A stretch of DNA of 64,000 bases from Brevibacillus humidisoli (GCF_020923435.1 NZ_CP087263.1:4622001-4686000), one strand, 5' to 3'. Positions 52,236 through 61,153 are shown, counted from the first letter of the stretch. Program-made: numbers and translations. Notes: a model not told the origin generated them from the letters alone.

Positions 52236-53411
52236 ATGTCTACGGCAAAGGTGGCGATCATTTGCGATGATCAGCGGATGACGCAAAAACTGGTTCAGGA
52301 AATCACGTTCTACAATATCGCAATTGACGAAGTGATTGACAAGCCGCGTGAAGCCTACTTAAAGATCAATCCCAAGGAGCCAAGGGTGATCGTCTTTGTC
52401 GAACCCGCAGAGGAACTTTCAGTGATACAAGTGATGCAGCAACTGCACAAAGTAAATACGGCTGCACCCATCCTGTTTTTGACCATGAACGAGGACTTTC
52501 AAGAGTCGCGCCGTCTTTTTCGGGCCGGAGTGACCGATGTGTTAAAGGTCCCGGAAGAACTGCCTGAGCTGCAGCGCAGTATGGAGCGGGCGTTCCGTCA
52601 GTTGGGTCTCAACAGACAAAAGGTGGAGATGGATAAGCCGACCGTCATCAAGGGAGCGGGGACGGTAATCTCTGTTTACAGCGGCAAGGGAGGGGCCGGC
52701 ACCAGTCTGCTCGCCGCCAACCTGGCCAATAGCCTGGCGCTGCAGGGTGGACAGCGAGTGTTGTTGGTTGATCTCAATCTGCAGTTTGGCGGCATCCAGA
52801 CCCTGTTCAACATCCGCCACGATCGCCATCTGGGTGATCTCATGCCAGTGATACACGAGCTGACAGAGAGCCAGTTGAACAATGTTTTGTACCGCATGGA
52901 GACGACCCATCTGCATATCCTGCTCTCTCCCAATAGCCCGGAAGAATCAGAGAACGTGAAAAGTGAAGAGATTGAATTGCTGCTGTTTGCCTGCCGCTCC
53001 TGTTTTGATCTGGTGATTCTGGACATTCCAAAAGAGCTGAACGAGATCTCAGTCAGTGCCTTAAACCATTCGGATCACATCTTTTACATCGCCGAATTGG
53101 AGCGGCCAGCCATCGTTCGCATGCAAAACGTGTTGGATTTGCTTGATCGCTACCACCTGATCAACGATAACAACGTTTCGATCATCGTCAACCGCTTCTG
53201 CAAAAAGCGGGATATCGGCCTGGAAGAACTGCAGCGCATGTCCCGCTTTCCGGTACATGGCACGATCGCTGACGATTTCAGACAATTGCAGCGTTTTATC
53301 AACCTGGGACTCCCATGGCTGCAGCAGAGCAAGCAAAAAGTGAAAAGAGGCCCGGTCAAGGATCTGGTCAAGGTGACTGCTTCCACGCTCCAACTGGTGG
53401 GGGGTGAGTGA
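52236..53411 (+). CDS. tadZ: Tad pilus localisation ATPase CpaE/TadZ
   Basis: The 391-residue protein has an N-terminal atypical receiver domain (residues about 5-120) and a ParA/MinD-type ATPase with the deviant Walker A YSGKGGAGTSLLA (about residue 147) and LLVDLNLQFGG. TadZ places the pilus machine at a cell pole in known systems. ATG at 52236 follows GGGAGGG within the end of cpaB. It is followed by CpaF. Confidence 0.92.
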   Translation: MSTAKVAIICDDQRMTQKLVQEITFYNIAIDEVIDKPREAYLKINPKEPRVIVFVEPAEELSVIQVMQQLHKVNTAAPILFLTMNEDFQESRRLFRAGVTDVLKVPEELPELQRSMERAFRQLGLNRQKVEMDKPTVIKGAGTVISVYSGKGGAGTSLLAANLANSLALQGGQRVLLVDLNLQFGGIQTLFNIRHDRHLGDLMPVIHELTESQLNNVLYRMETTHLHILLSPNSPEESENVKSEEIELLLFACRSCFDLVILDIPKELNEISVSALNHSDHIFYIAELERPAIVRMQNVLDLLDRYHLINDNNVSIIVNRFCKKRDIGLEELQRMSRFPVHGTIADDFRQLQRFINLGLPWLQQSKQKVKRGPVKDLVKVTASTLQLVGGE

Positions 53412-53413
53412 GC

Positions 53414-54757
53414 ATGTCTATCTTTCACAAGCTGGGTGCCCGTCTGGATGATCAACAGAGGGAGGGGGCAGAGAGTCATCCTCGGATGGGCGATCCGTTG
53501 GATGATCTGTTTGCCCACTACAAAGAGCGGCTGGTCAGGGAGACCAATCTGGATCACCTGATCAAGCTGCCCGCTTATCAGAAGCGCAGAACAATCGAAC
53601 GGTTAATCAGCGAGATGATGGGGGAGGAGAAGATCGTCCTGTCGCATCATGACCGGAGCAAGCTGCTGGAGATGATCTTGAACGACTCGGTCGGCTTCGG
53701 ACCACTGGAGCCGCTGCTGCGGGACGAAGAGGTGACCGAAATCATGGTAAACGGAGCAAGTGAAGTGTACTACGAGAAAAACGGACGTGTGTCGCTTTCT
53801 GCGATCCGGTTTAAGAACGATGAGCACGTACGGCACATCATCGAACGAATCGTTGCTCCGATCGGCCGCCGAATCGATGAAAGCTCCCCCTTGGTTGACG
53901 CTCGATTAGATGATGGCAGCCGCGTCAACGCAGCCATCCCGCCTATCTCCATGTCCGGGCCGGTCTTGACGATTCGCAAGTTTCAAAAAGATCCCTACAC
54001 GATGAAGGATTTGATATCATTCGGCTCTCTCTCTGAGCAGATGGCGCTGTTTCTGGAGACGGCCGCTGCTTCCAAACTGAACATTATTATTTCCGGTGGG
54101 ACGGGCAGTGGCAAGACGACCCTGCTAAACGTCGTCTCGGCAGCGATCCCACCAGGCGAACGGATTATCACGATTGAAGACATGGCCGAGCTGAGGCTTA
54201 ACCGCAAAAACGTGGTTTCGCTGGAGGCGAGGCCAGCCAATATGGAGGGGACAGGCGAGATTACCATCCGCCAATTGGTAAAGAACTCGCTAAGGATGCG
54301 TCCAGACCGCATCGTCGTGGGGGAAGTGCGCGGCGGCGAGGCGTTCGATATGCTGCAGGCGATGAACACCGGACATGAGGGATCGCTTACCACGATTCAC
54401 GCCAACTCGCCGCAGGATGCGATCACCCGACTGGAGGCGATGATTGTTATGAGCAATCCTGGGATCACAGTGGAAGTGGTGAAGCCGTATATTGCGGCCG
54501 CTGTCGATCTTGTTGTCCAGACGTTGCGGCTGGCGGACGGATCGAGAAAAGTCGTCTCGATTGCCGAAGCGGTCAATGAGGGGAGCGGACTGAGCTTGCG
54601 GGAAATCTTTCGCTTCAACCGACAGGGCATCAAGGCAGACGGAACAGTGCTGGGCTATTTTGAATCGTCTGGCTACGTGCCGAACTGTCACAGCCGGTTT
54701 GTGACATTCGGTCACACTTATCCAATTGAGTCATTTCAAGCGGGAGGGAGCAGATGA
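53414..54757 (+). CDS. tadA: Tad pilus secretion ATPase CpaF/TadA
   Basis: The 447-residue hexameric ATPase powers Flp pilus assembly. FGPLEPLLRDEEVTEIMVNG (near residue 97), Walker A ISGGTGSGKTTLL (near residue 231), the Asp box ITIEDMAELRL and Walker B DRIVVGEVRGGEAFD with TTIHANSP are present. ATG at 53414 is preferred; a GTG at 53408 overlapping the previous stop is the alternative. The C-terminus overlaps tadB by four bases (ATGA at 54754-54757). Confidence 0.95.
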   Translation: MSIFHKLGARLDDQQREGAESHPRMGDPLDDLFAHYKERLVRETNLDHLIKLPAYQKRRTIERLISEMMGEEKIVLSHHDRSKLLEMILNDSVGFGPLEPLLRDEEVTEIMVNGASEVYYEKNGRVSLSAIRFKNDEHVRHIIERIVAPIGRRIDESSPLVDARLDDGSRVNAAIPPISMSGPVLTIRKFQKDPYTMKDLISFGSLSEQMALFLETAAASKLNIIISGGTGSGKTTLLNVVSAAIPPGERIITIEDMAELRLNRKNVVSLEARPANMEGTGEITIRQLVKNSLRMRPDRIVVGEVRGGEAFDMLQAMNTGHEGSLTTIHANSPQDAITRLEAMIVMSNPGITVEVVKPYIAAAVDLVVQTLRLADGSRKVVSIAEAVNEGSGLSLREIFRFNRQGIKADGTVLGYFESSGYVPNCHSRFVTFGHTYPIESFQAGGSR

Positions 54758-55701
54758 TGAGCTCAACCATTTGGCTGCTGCTAGGAGCGTGCTTCTGTTC
54801 AGCTTTGTTTGCCTCTTTTACGCTTTTGGAAGCAATATGCGTGAGGAAACGGTTGCACGTCTTGAACAAGACGCTTGAACCGAACTATCGGGAGGATGGA
54901 CGTGTGAGACCGGGGATTTGGCAGCGGCTGAGCAGCCGGCTCAATCGTACCGAATACGGCAAGTCGCTCGATCAGGCAATGCACAGGGTAAACCTCAAGC
55001 TGACACCATTACAATGGGTCGTCATCAGCATTGGCTGCTGGCTTGGACTTGGTCTGATAATCTGGAAGCTGCTGCGTCTGGACTTTGTCTATAGTGGCCT
55101 GTTGGCCTATCTCGTGTTCAAACTAGGCTCGGCACAATGGCTGAAATCACGCCACAGCAAGCTGACACAAGCGATCAACAGGCAGCTACCGGAAGTGTGT
55201 CGGCTGCTCTCCAGCTCGACAAAAGCAGGACTCAGCATCCAGCAGGGGATGGAGATGGTTGCGACAGAGATGAAACCGCCGGCGGGAAGGACGTTTCAGA
55301 CCATCGTCAGCGAGCTAAAAGTGGGAACGGAGATGGATGCTGTGCTGACGAGGATGAATGAGCGGATCAAAAGCAAAGATCTGAAGCTGCTGATCAATGC
55401 GATCGCGGTTCAGCGCCGGGCAGGGGGAAATCTCGCGCAGGTACTCAGTCACCTGGCCAAAACACTGGAAGAGCGGCAGCGGATCAATAAAGAGCTGCAC
55501 AACAGTTCGTCTGAGCCGCGGTTTATTGCATTGGTTTTGACATGTATGCCGATTGTCATCATCCTGCTTTTTAATCTTGCGTTGGAGGGCTTTGTCATGC
55601 TGTTGTTCACGATGCCGGGCATGGTACTGATAGCGATCAGTGCTGTCCTGATCGGGACTGGGCTTGTGATCATTCGCAAAATCGCAAACGTAAAGGTATG
55701 A
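54754..55701 (+). CDS. tadB: Tad pilus inner-membrane platform protein TadB
   Basis: The 315-residue protein has a type II secretion F domain (SRHSKLTQAINRQLPEVCRLLSSSTKAGLSIQQ region, given here as INRQLPEVCRLL and AGLSIQQGMEMV) between membrane helices at both ends. It forms the platform with TadC on which CpaF acts. ATG at 54754 overlaps the tadA stop and follows GGGAGGGAG. Confidence 0.92.
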   Translation: MMSSTIWLLLGACFCSALFASFTLLEAICVRKRLHVLNKTLEPNYREDGRVRPGIWQRLSSRLNRTEYGKSLDQAMHRVNLKLTPLQWVVISIGCWLGLGLIIWKLLRLDFVYSGLLAYLVFKLGSAQWLKSRHSKLTQAINRQLPEVCRLLSSSTKAGLSIQQGMEMVATEMKPPAGRTFQTIVSELKVGTEMDAVLTRMNERIKSKDLKLLINAIAVQRRAGGNLAQVLSHLAKTLEERQRINKELHNSSSEPRFIALVLTCMPIVIILLFNLALEGFVMLLFTMPGMVLIAISAVLIGTGLVIIRKIANVKV

Positions 55702-55705
55702 TCTG

Positions 55706-56626
55706 ATGTCTGACAAGGTTTGGTTCTGTTTGTTGGTCTCCTTTCTGAGTTGGTCGCTCAGTATGGTCTGCTGGTGGCGGTATCATCTGCAGCGAATCAA
55801 GCTGCTGAGGGAACTAGCTCTGTTGACGGCAGAAAAGAAGCAAAAGGTGAAGTGGACGGTTCGTCTCAAACATCAACTGTTTCGGCTTGCCGACAAGCTT
55901 TCGCCGGTGGGACAACGTTTTCCTTACTTGATCAATCAAACGGAGCTGACTCGCATCATTGCACTTGCTGGTCATCCGCACGGGTTGACGGTTGCTTCTT
56001 TTCTAGGGCTACGTTTTGTCACTGTCCTGCTCGCTCTGTTGATCGGCAACTTACTCTCCATGATCGGTTTTGGCAGTTTGACACAAATCATCCTGCTGCT
56101 GTGCGGCTTTTTTGGACCAGCCTTGTGGCTCCATGCAGCAGCCAAAAAACGTCAGGCGCAAATGGCGGCTGATTTGCCTGACTTTCTCGATGCGATGAGC
56201 GTCACGATGCAGGCGGGTATCCCGCTGGAGTCGGCTCTGAAACAAGTGGTAGGGAACATGGCTGGTCCCCTCAGCGAGGAACTGACCCGCTTTCAACAGG
56301 AGTTGGACCTCGGGGTACCGCGCGATCAGGCCTATACGAGGCTGATCAACCGCAATCGCAGTCCTGAACTGGAGACGCTGGTGGTGGCCTTGATGCAGGG
56401 AAGCAGGCTCGGGGTGCCGATCTCGCACACGTTTCAAATGATGGCGGAGGATATGCGAAGCAGGCAGATTGTCATGATCAAGGAAAAAGCATCAAAAGTA
56501 GGGCCAAAGGTGACGCTGGTTACATCGTTTTTAATCTTGCCGGGGGTCATTTTATCTGTCATCGGGCTGCTCGTTCTTCATTTCGTCCATCAATCAGGCA
56601 TCCTGAACATGCTCCAATCTTCCTGA
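55706..56626 (+). CDS. tadC: Tad pilus inner-membrane platform protein TadC
   Basis: The 306-residue protein is the second T2SSF-domain subunit, with ADLPDFLDAMSVTMQAGI, LESALKQVVGNMAGPLSEEL and a C-terminal helix pair (LVTSFLILPGVILSVIGLLVL). It starts 4 bp after tadB. Length and domain order match TadC. Confidence 0.92.
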   Translation: MSDKVWFCLLVSFLSWSLSMVCWWRYHLQRIKLLRELALLTAEKKQKVKWTVRLKHQLFRLADKLSPVGQRFPYLINQTELTRIIALAGHPHGLTVASFLGLRFVTVLLALLIGNLLSMIGFGSLTQIILLLCGFFGPALWLHAAAKKRQAQMAADLPDFLDAMSVTMQAGIPLESALKQVVGNMAGPLSEELTRFQQELDLGVPRDQAYTRLINRNRSPELETLVVALMQGSRLGVPISHTFQMMAEDMRSRQIVMIKEKASKVGPKVTLVTSFLILPGVILSVIGLLVLHFVHQSGILNMLQSS

Positions 56627-56690
56627 TGGATGATCTGGCTGCAGGTCGAGAAGCGAGATCTTGCTGTCTTTGTGAAGGGAGGTGAAGGGG

Positions 56691-56921
56691 ATGGTTCACA
56701 AATGGCGTGAATGGCTGAATCATCGAACGGCAAATGCTCTTGTTTCGTTGAAAGACCAAAAAGGAGCACAAGCGATTGAGTACGTCGCTGTGTGTGCATT
56801 GGTTGTCCTACTGCTAACAGGGATTATGTCGGCTTTTGAAGGAGAAGGAGGTAAGGAGATTGGCACGGCCGTACTGGAGAAAATCAAGGGTTGGTTTACG
56901 CAATGGGGCAACAAGAGTTAA
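56691..56921 (+). CDS. flp: Flp-type prepilin
   Basis: The 76-residue protein is the likely major pilin: a basic leader, the prepilin cleavage site KG before AQAIEY, then a hydrophobic helix (VAVCALVVLLLTGIMSAF). TadV would cut after the Gly. The ATG at 56691 follows GAAGGGAGGTG, a strong site for an abundant protein; a GTG at 56682 lies inside that site. Its C-terminal part is short and charged. Confidence 0.85.
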   Translation: MVHKWREWLNHRTANALVSLKDQKGAQAIEYVAVCALVVLLLTGIMSAFEGEGGKEIGTAVLEKIKGWFTQWGNKS

Positions 56922-57331
56922 GAAAAAAGCATGAGTCGGGGACATTGGACGTGATAAAGCAGCTCAAAAATGAACGTGGATCACAGGCCATTGAATTCGT
57001 TGCTGTCCTTCCACTATTCAGCTTGATGATCATCATTGTCTGGCAGTTTGCTCTTGCCTCAACCGCAAAAGTGACAGCGGAAGCGGCGGCCATGGACGGA
57101 GCGCGGATGGCAATCGTCAGTGACGACAGGGGAGATGTGGAGAAGGCCGTAAGCAAGGTGGCGCATCAGTATGAACATACCGTGTCGCTTTCCGATGAAG
57201 GGGACGACTATGTCACAGTGCAAGTGACTATACAGGTCCCTTTATTAGATCAGGATGCGCTGTTTGATACGACAGGGCTATCGCTGCCCGTATCCGCAGA
57301 AGTAAGTCTGAGGAAAGAACAACCACATTGA
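56903..57331 (+). CDS. tadE: TadE-type pseudopilin
   Basis: The 142-residue protein has a KNERG cleavage site followed by SQAIEFVAVLPLFSLMIIIV, the TadE pattern, and an exported C-terminal domain. The start is uncertain: ATG at 56903, which overlaps the flp gene by 19 bp with weak AAGGG upstream, is used. It is a minor pilin of the Tad machine. Confidence 0.85.
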   Translation: MGQQELRKKHESGTLDVIKQLKNERGSQAIEFVAVLPLFSLMIIIVWQFALASTAKVTAEAAAMDGARMAIVSDDRGDVEKAVSKVAHQYEHTVSLSDEGDDYVTVQVTIQVPLLDQDALFDTTGLSLPVSAEVSLRKEQPH

Positions 57332-57530
57332 CGATGTCCTTGTTCGGTGACGTTCAGGGACGGAGTTATGCCGTTATGACACGCTGAATCCAACCAGCCT
57401 GACGGCAACAAGTGTGCTTTACCTGGCTTTCATTGCGCTTTCAGATCTCCGCACTTTCAGAAACGATACCGATGGTCATCGATTGCTCCTCTAAGTACAG
57501 ACAGGAAAATGACGAGAAGGAGAATCGACT

Positions 57531-59261
57531 GTGAAGAGATGGATACGTGGCAGCTGCCTGGTTTTCCTATTGTTTGCATTCACGTCGGGTCCGGTGTTAG
57601 CTGCCGGAAAACAGCATGTGGATATCAGCCTGAACCCGGTTGACATAAAGGGAAAGCAGGGGGAGACCACTACAATAATCGAATTGCCTGATCAGGATGG
57701 GATGCCAAATGGAGGGAGCAGTCCGGACAGTGATGTGCCAAGTCCGGATGACCCGCCAGGCAGTGGTGTGCCGGGAGCGGGAGACCCGCCAGGCAGTGGT
57801 ATGCCGGGAGCGGGAGACCCGCCAGGCAGTGGTGTGCCGGGAGCGGGAGGCCCGCCAGGCAGTGGTGTGCCGGGAGCGGGAGACCCGCCAGGCAGTGGTG
57901 TGCCGGGAGCGGGAGGCCCGCCAGGCAGTGGTGTGCCGGGAGCGGGAGACCCGCCAGGCAGTGGTGTGCCGGGAGCGGGAGGCCCGCCAGGCAGTGACGT
58001 TCCGGGAGCGGATGACCCGCCAGGTAGTGACGTTCCGAGAGCGGGAGACCCACCAGGTAGTGACGTTCCGGGAGCGGGAGACCCGCCAGATTGGTTCGAC
58101 CAGCTTGTTGGAGATGTGCAGGAGTTTTGGAATGACTATAAAGACGGAGTGGCCGATTTTTTCACGACAGTCGGCCGTGGGATTATCGTAGGTGCGGTTG
58201 GGGCAGGGATTGTGCTGTCCGTAGTGGTTGGTATGATGGCAATCGTAGGGACGACCATCTCCATGCCGCTGCTAATGCCATTGCTTGGATTTGGTCTGGC
58301 AGCGGGCACCGCATTTGGGGTGGGATACTCCTTTCTATCCGGCTCCGGGTTTGACATGTGGAAAGGGATTGCCTGGGGGGCGATTGGCGCCGGGATCTGG
58401 ATGGCCGCTGCTTATGCAGGAGCAGGCGCGTTGATGCAGAGCGGGGTCCATTTGATCCGGAACGGAATCAGCAGATTGGCAGCTTCTCCTGTCAGCGTGG
58501 CAAAAAGTGCTGTTACGAGTAAATGGACGATGTGGTCGTTTGGGACAAACATGGCCTGGAACACCTATGTCTATATCGATGACCAGGGAGCATGGCCTGG
58601 AACCGCTGAAGACTGGGGCAGAATCGTCCTAGGAAGTGCGATCACAGCCCTTACGTTTGATCGGATCGGTCGTTTTATCTCGCTTCAGAAGATCAAGCAG
58701 ATCAAGAAAAATGTGCTGCAATCGATTGTCGGTATGATGGATACGGCAGTTTCCAACATGGTCCTGCCCAAACGGGAGCACGGAACCAGCAGCTATCTTG
58801 CAGGCATCATTGGCAATATGACGTTCAAGCCTGCTTTTCTGGGCAAAAAACTTGAAAACATGAGAAAGAAACAACAGATTGGCACCACGATGGATGAACT
58901 GTTGTTATTAGGAGTTAGACCACGCCCTGCTTCACCAGGAAAGAAAAGAAAAGCGAAGGCAACAAACAAAGCCATCGACAATCTGTATCGACTGTCAGCA
59001 GACGATTCCAACAAAGTGCTGGGTTACCTGCACGACCAAAAGGGGATGATTACCCAAAACCAACTGAAGCGGCTGCTCGACAATCAAAGGAGGTACAATC
59101 GTTTTCTTTTGAAAGAAAAAGGGGTTGATCTGGCAGGAAAGTACGCCGAAAGGGGACTGGACAGCGGTATCAATGCCGGATTTCAGCAAGCGGGTATAGA
59201 CAATCAGACCCTGTTTGAACAGAGTCATGCCAAGACAGGGAATCTACACAGAGGAGAGTGA
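57531..59261 (+). CDS. exported repeat protein with Pro/Gly stalk and hydrophobic core
   Basis: The 576-residue protein is unrecognised. It has a signal peptide (cut near VLA-AGK, residue 24), a short acidic part, then eleven-residue repeats PGSGVPGAGDP (ten copies, with a degenerate copy before) forming a stalk, a hydrophobic Gly/Ala-rich region (about residues 210-310, for example AGTAFGVGYSFLSGSGFDMW), and a basic C-terminal 200 residues ending in a likely soluble domain (AIDNLYRLSADDSNKVLGYL). GTG at 57531 follows GAAGGAG. Its place inside the Tad operon, followed by a small membrane protein, suggests a pilus-associated adhesin or a toxin-like exported protein. Confidence 0.7.
   Translation: MKRWIRGSCLVFLLFAFTSGPVLAAGKQHVDISLNPVDIKGKQGETTTIIELPDQDGMPNGGSSPDSDVPSPDDPPGSGVPGAGDPPGSGMPGAGDPPGSGVPGAGGPPGSGVPGAGDPPGSGVPGAGGPPGSGVPGAGDPPGSGVPGAGGPPGSDVPGADDPPGSDVPRAGDPPGSDVPGAGDPPDWFDQLVGDVQEFWNDYKDGVADFFTTVGRGIIVGAVGAGIVLSVVVGMMAIVGTTISMPLLMPLLGFGLAAGTAFGVGYSFLSGSGFDMWKGIAWGAIGAGIWMAAAYAGAGALMQSGVHLIRNGISRLAASPVSVAKSAVTSKWTMWSFGTNMAWNTYVYIDDQGAWPGTAEDWGRIVLGSAITALTFDRIGRFISLQKIKQIKKNVLQSIVGMMDTAVSNMVLPKREHGTSSYLAGIIGNMTFKPAFLGKKLENMRKKQQIGTTMDELLLLGVRPRPASPGKKRKAKATNKAIDNLYRLSADDSNKVLGYLHDQKGMITQNQLKRLLDNQRRYNRFLLKEKGVDLAGKYAERGLDSGINAGFQQAGIDNQTLFEQSHAKTGNLHRGE
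57756..58085 (+). repeat. ten 33-bp tandem coding repeats
   Basis: Ten in-frame units of 33 bp encode PGSGVPGAGDP variants. Units 3 to 7 alternate between GGP and GDP endings, so part of the array has a 66-bp higher-order period. Repeats this exact are prone to copy-number change. Confidence 0.95.
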
Positions 59262-59263
59262 AC

Positions 59264-59533
59264 GTGATCAGTCAAAGAGCATCGGCGCGAATCATGAGGT
59301 GGGGCGTTATCCTATTCACGATCTTTATCTGCTTCATTGGTCCCTACTTGATAAACGAAACCAAGCTATCTCCTGATTTGATCGATATGGTCTACTGGGG
59401 TGCACTGATACTGGTTAGTCTTGCCTTGGTGCAAGCGGTGATCTTTGACTTTCTTCGCGGTGACAAGGCTTACGCGTTGAAAATGATCATCCTGCACGTC
59501 GTTGGTATCATGTTGATCAACTATCTGTTGTAA
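59264..59533 (+). CDS. small membrane protein next to the repeat protein
   Basis: The 89-residue protein has three predicted membrane helices (WGVILFTIFICFIGPYLI, MVYWGALILVSLALVQAVIF, MIILHVVGIMLINYLL) and no recognised family. GTG at 59264 is chosen since GAGGAG lies seven bases upstream; GTG at 59258 overlaps the previous stop. It may be a partner or immunity protein for the preceding exported protein, by position only. Confidence 0.65.
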   Translation: MISQRASARIMRWGVILFTIFICFIGPYLINETKLSPDLIDMVYWGALILVSLALVQAVIFDFLRGDKAYALKMIILHVVGIMLINYLL

Positions 59534-59573
59534 CGGGGTGAGTCGTCAGAATGAGTCATAAGATAAGGTCACG

Positions 59574-60329
59574 ATGATGATACGACTAAAGCAAGTGTTG
59601 CACAATGAAAACGGCAGTATAACCATCTTTACGCTGTTCCTATTGATGGCGGCGATCACAGGGATATTCTACTTGGCCTACTATTATAGTGGTTTCGTCT
59701 CGCTAAGGCAGGCGCAAAATGTGGTGGACAGCGCCGCGTTGGCTGCGGTTCAGGAACTGCGCAACCAGTTCGTCGCCAAGATGCAGGATCAATCATTGGA
59801 TACGGTGCGGAAGTTTAAACGGCAGGTGCGAGAAGAGATAGAGCAGTGCGAGAGAGAACGAAAAGCGGACGACCCGCCCTGTCCCACTGCAAACGAATTG
59901 ATCAGGCTATATATCCGCGGTACGGAACTGAAATACATCCTGTTGGCAAACAAGTACGACAAAGTGGAACACTGGCTCCTTGTCGTGAGGGAACCTCGTT
60001 TTCGTTCGGATTACACCGAGGAGAAGAACGGTGACGTATTGTACGATGCCTTTGTCCAAAATCAACGATTGATCAAACAGACTGCCCTGGATGCAATGGA
60101 GAAGAACAACGGGGAGCGAAAGTTGAAGATCACGTTTCCGGTCGATGGTCAGCCCAAGCTGGAGGTAAACGGGATCAAAGCGATGCCCCTCGGTGAGCTT
60201 GGGGGCGGTGATCCGGCCTTGATCAAAGCGAGAGCAGCCGCAGGCGTATATCCGAAAGAGTTTGCCGTGGATGTCTCACGGAAAATCCCAAGAACCATCA
60301 GCAAAAGCTGGCCCTCCCATGGGGAGTAG
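59574..60329 (+). CDS. TadG-like pseudopilin
   Basis: The 251-residue protein has an N-terminal membrane segment with ENGSITIFTLFLLMAAITGIFYLAYYY (given in parts: NGSITIFTLF, LLMAAITGIFYLAY) and a following helix with DSAALAAVQELRN, the typical N-terminal region of TadG-like proteins, then a charged exported domain. It is the last gene of the Tad operon; its stop lies inside the terminator hairpin. Start ATG 59574 or 59577. Confidence 0.8.
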   Translation: MMIRLKQVLHNENGSITIFTLFLLMAAITGIFYLAYYYSGFVSLRQAQNVVDSAALAAVQELRNQFVAKMQDQSLDTVRKFKRQVREEIEQCERERKADDPPCPTANELIRLYIRGTELKYILLANKYDKVEHWLLVVREPRFRSDYTEEKNGDVLYDAFVQNQRLIKQTALDAMEKNNGERKLKITFPVDGQPKLEVNGIKAMPLGELGGGDPALIKARAAAGVYPKEFAVDVSRKIPRTISKSWPSHGE

Positions 60330-60341
60330 TGTCAGCTTTTT
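60303..60341 (+). terminator. terminator of the Tad operon, overlapping the last codons
   Basis: AAAAGCTG (60303-60310) pairs with CAGCTTTT (60333-60340), enclosing an inner CTCCC-AT-GGGGAG hairpin, followed by T. The stop codon of the TadG-like gene is in the loop side. Confidence 0.7.
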
Positions 60342-60378
60342 GTCTGTACAGAGGAACGCCTCTTTCGCCTGTCAAAAC

Positions 60379-60408
60379 TTGACGGAACCATTGGCGCGGA
60401 GTTACAAT
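60379..60408 (+). promoter_or_regulatory. sigma-A promoter of the second TetR gene
   Basis: TTGACG (60379-60384), an 18-base spacer and TACAAT (60403-60408), 49 bp before the ATG of the TetR gene. Confidence 0.75.
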
Positions 60409-60417
60409 ATCATTTGT

Positions 60418-60431
60418 ACTGACTGGTCAGT
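60418..60431. promoter_or_regulatory. operator of the second TetR gene
   Basis: ACTGACTGGTCAGT is a perfect 6-2-6 palindrome around the predicted transcription start. The motif TGACTGGTCA is a common AcrR/QacR-type half-site arrangement. Confidence 0.75.
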
Positions 60432-60456
60432 TCAAATACAGGAGGAGGAGCAGAAC

Positions 60457-61038
60457 ATGTCCATATCAAAAAAAGATCAGATCTCGCAAGGGGCATTGCG
60501 GGCCTTTGCCCAGTATGGCTACAGTGATACGACAATGGATTCGATTGCCGATGTTGCCCAGGTGGCAAAAGGGACGTTGTACTACCACTTCAAGACAAAG
60601 GAAGAGTTGTTTTACCATGTGAACCGAAAGGGAGTGGAGATGCTGATCGATAGTGTCACCAACGCTATGCAGGACACCAGCCGTCCTGTAAAGGAGCGGA
60701 TGCTTGGCGTTCTCGATGAGCATCTCCGCTTCTTCTCGGAGCATCAGGAGTTTTGTCTGCTGCTGTTAAGCTACACTTCGGGCGATCCGGAGCGGGATCA
60801 GATGGTTCGGACACTGCTGGCCGACTATTTCGAGACCGTGGAGCAGTTCCTCCGCGAACTGCAGCGTCTGGGAGTGATCAACGCGGAGTTGGAAGTGCAG
60901 ACATTGGCTTCGGCGCTTTTTGGCATGGTCGGATTCACCGCATTGCGCAAGATCTTTCGCGGCGAGCCGCTCTATACCGAAGAGACCCGGACAGCTTTGA
61001 TTTCGCTTTGCAAAGGAGCATTAGCGATCGAGCACTGA
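60457..61038 (+). CDS. TetR/AcrR-family regulator of the efflux unit
   Basis: The 193-residue protein has a TetR domain (ISQGALRAFAQYGYSDTTMDSIADVAQVAKGTLYYHFKTKEELF, residues about 9-52, in parts: ALRAFAQYGYSDTTMDSI and AKGTLYYHFKTKEELF) and a helical ligand domain. ATG at 60457 follows GGAGGAGGAG. It likely represses itself and the HlyD-permease genes that follow. Confidence 0.92.
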   Translation: MSISKKDQISQGALRAFAQYGYSDTTMDSIADVAQVAKGTLYYHFKTKEELFYHVNRKGVEMLIDSVTNAMQDTSRPVKERMLGVLDEHLRFFSEHQEFCLLLLSYTSGDPERDQMVRTLLADYFETVEQFLRELQRLGVINAELEVQTLASALFGMVGFTALRKIFRGEPLYTEETRTALISLCKGALAIEH

Positions 61039-61091
61039 TCAACCTTGGCGTCAGACAAGTATTTATGAGCCGAAAGAGCGTTATGCCAAAA

Positions 61092-61153
61092 GAAAGTTCG
61101 GTCAAAAGAGAGTTCGATCAATGAAAGTTCGGCCAAAGAAAGTTCGACCAAAA
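61092..61153 (+). repeat. four tandem copies of a 15-16-base repeat
   Basis: The units GAAAGTTCGGTCAAAA, GAGAGTTCGATCAAT, GAAAGTTCGGCCAAA and GAAAGTTCGACCAAAA follow each other without gaps in the 210-bp interval between the TetR and HlyD-type genes. No gene is seen in this interval. Confidence 0.75.

Noticed and set aside
57332-57530. Possible small gene between tadE and the repeat protein
   Set aside because: No start with a binding site and only short frames; likely a plain intergenic stretch.
57756-58085. CRISPR-like direct repeats
   Set aside because: The units are contiguous, in frame and coding, without spacers.
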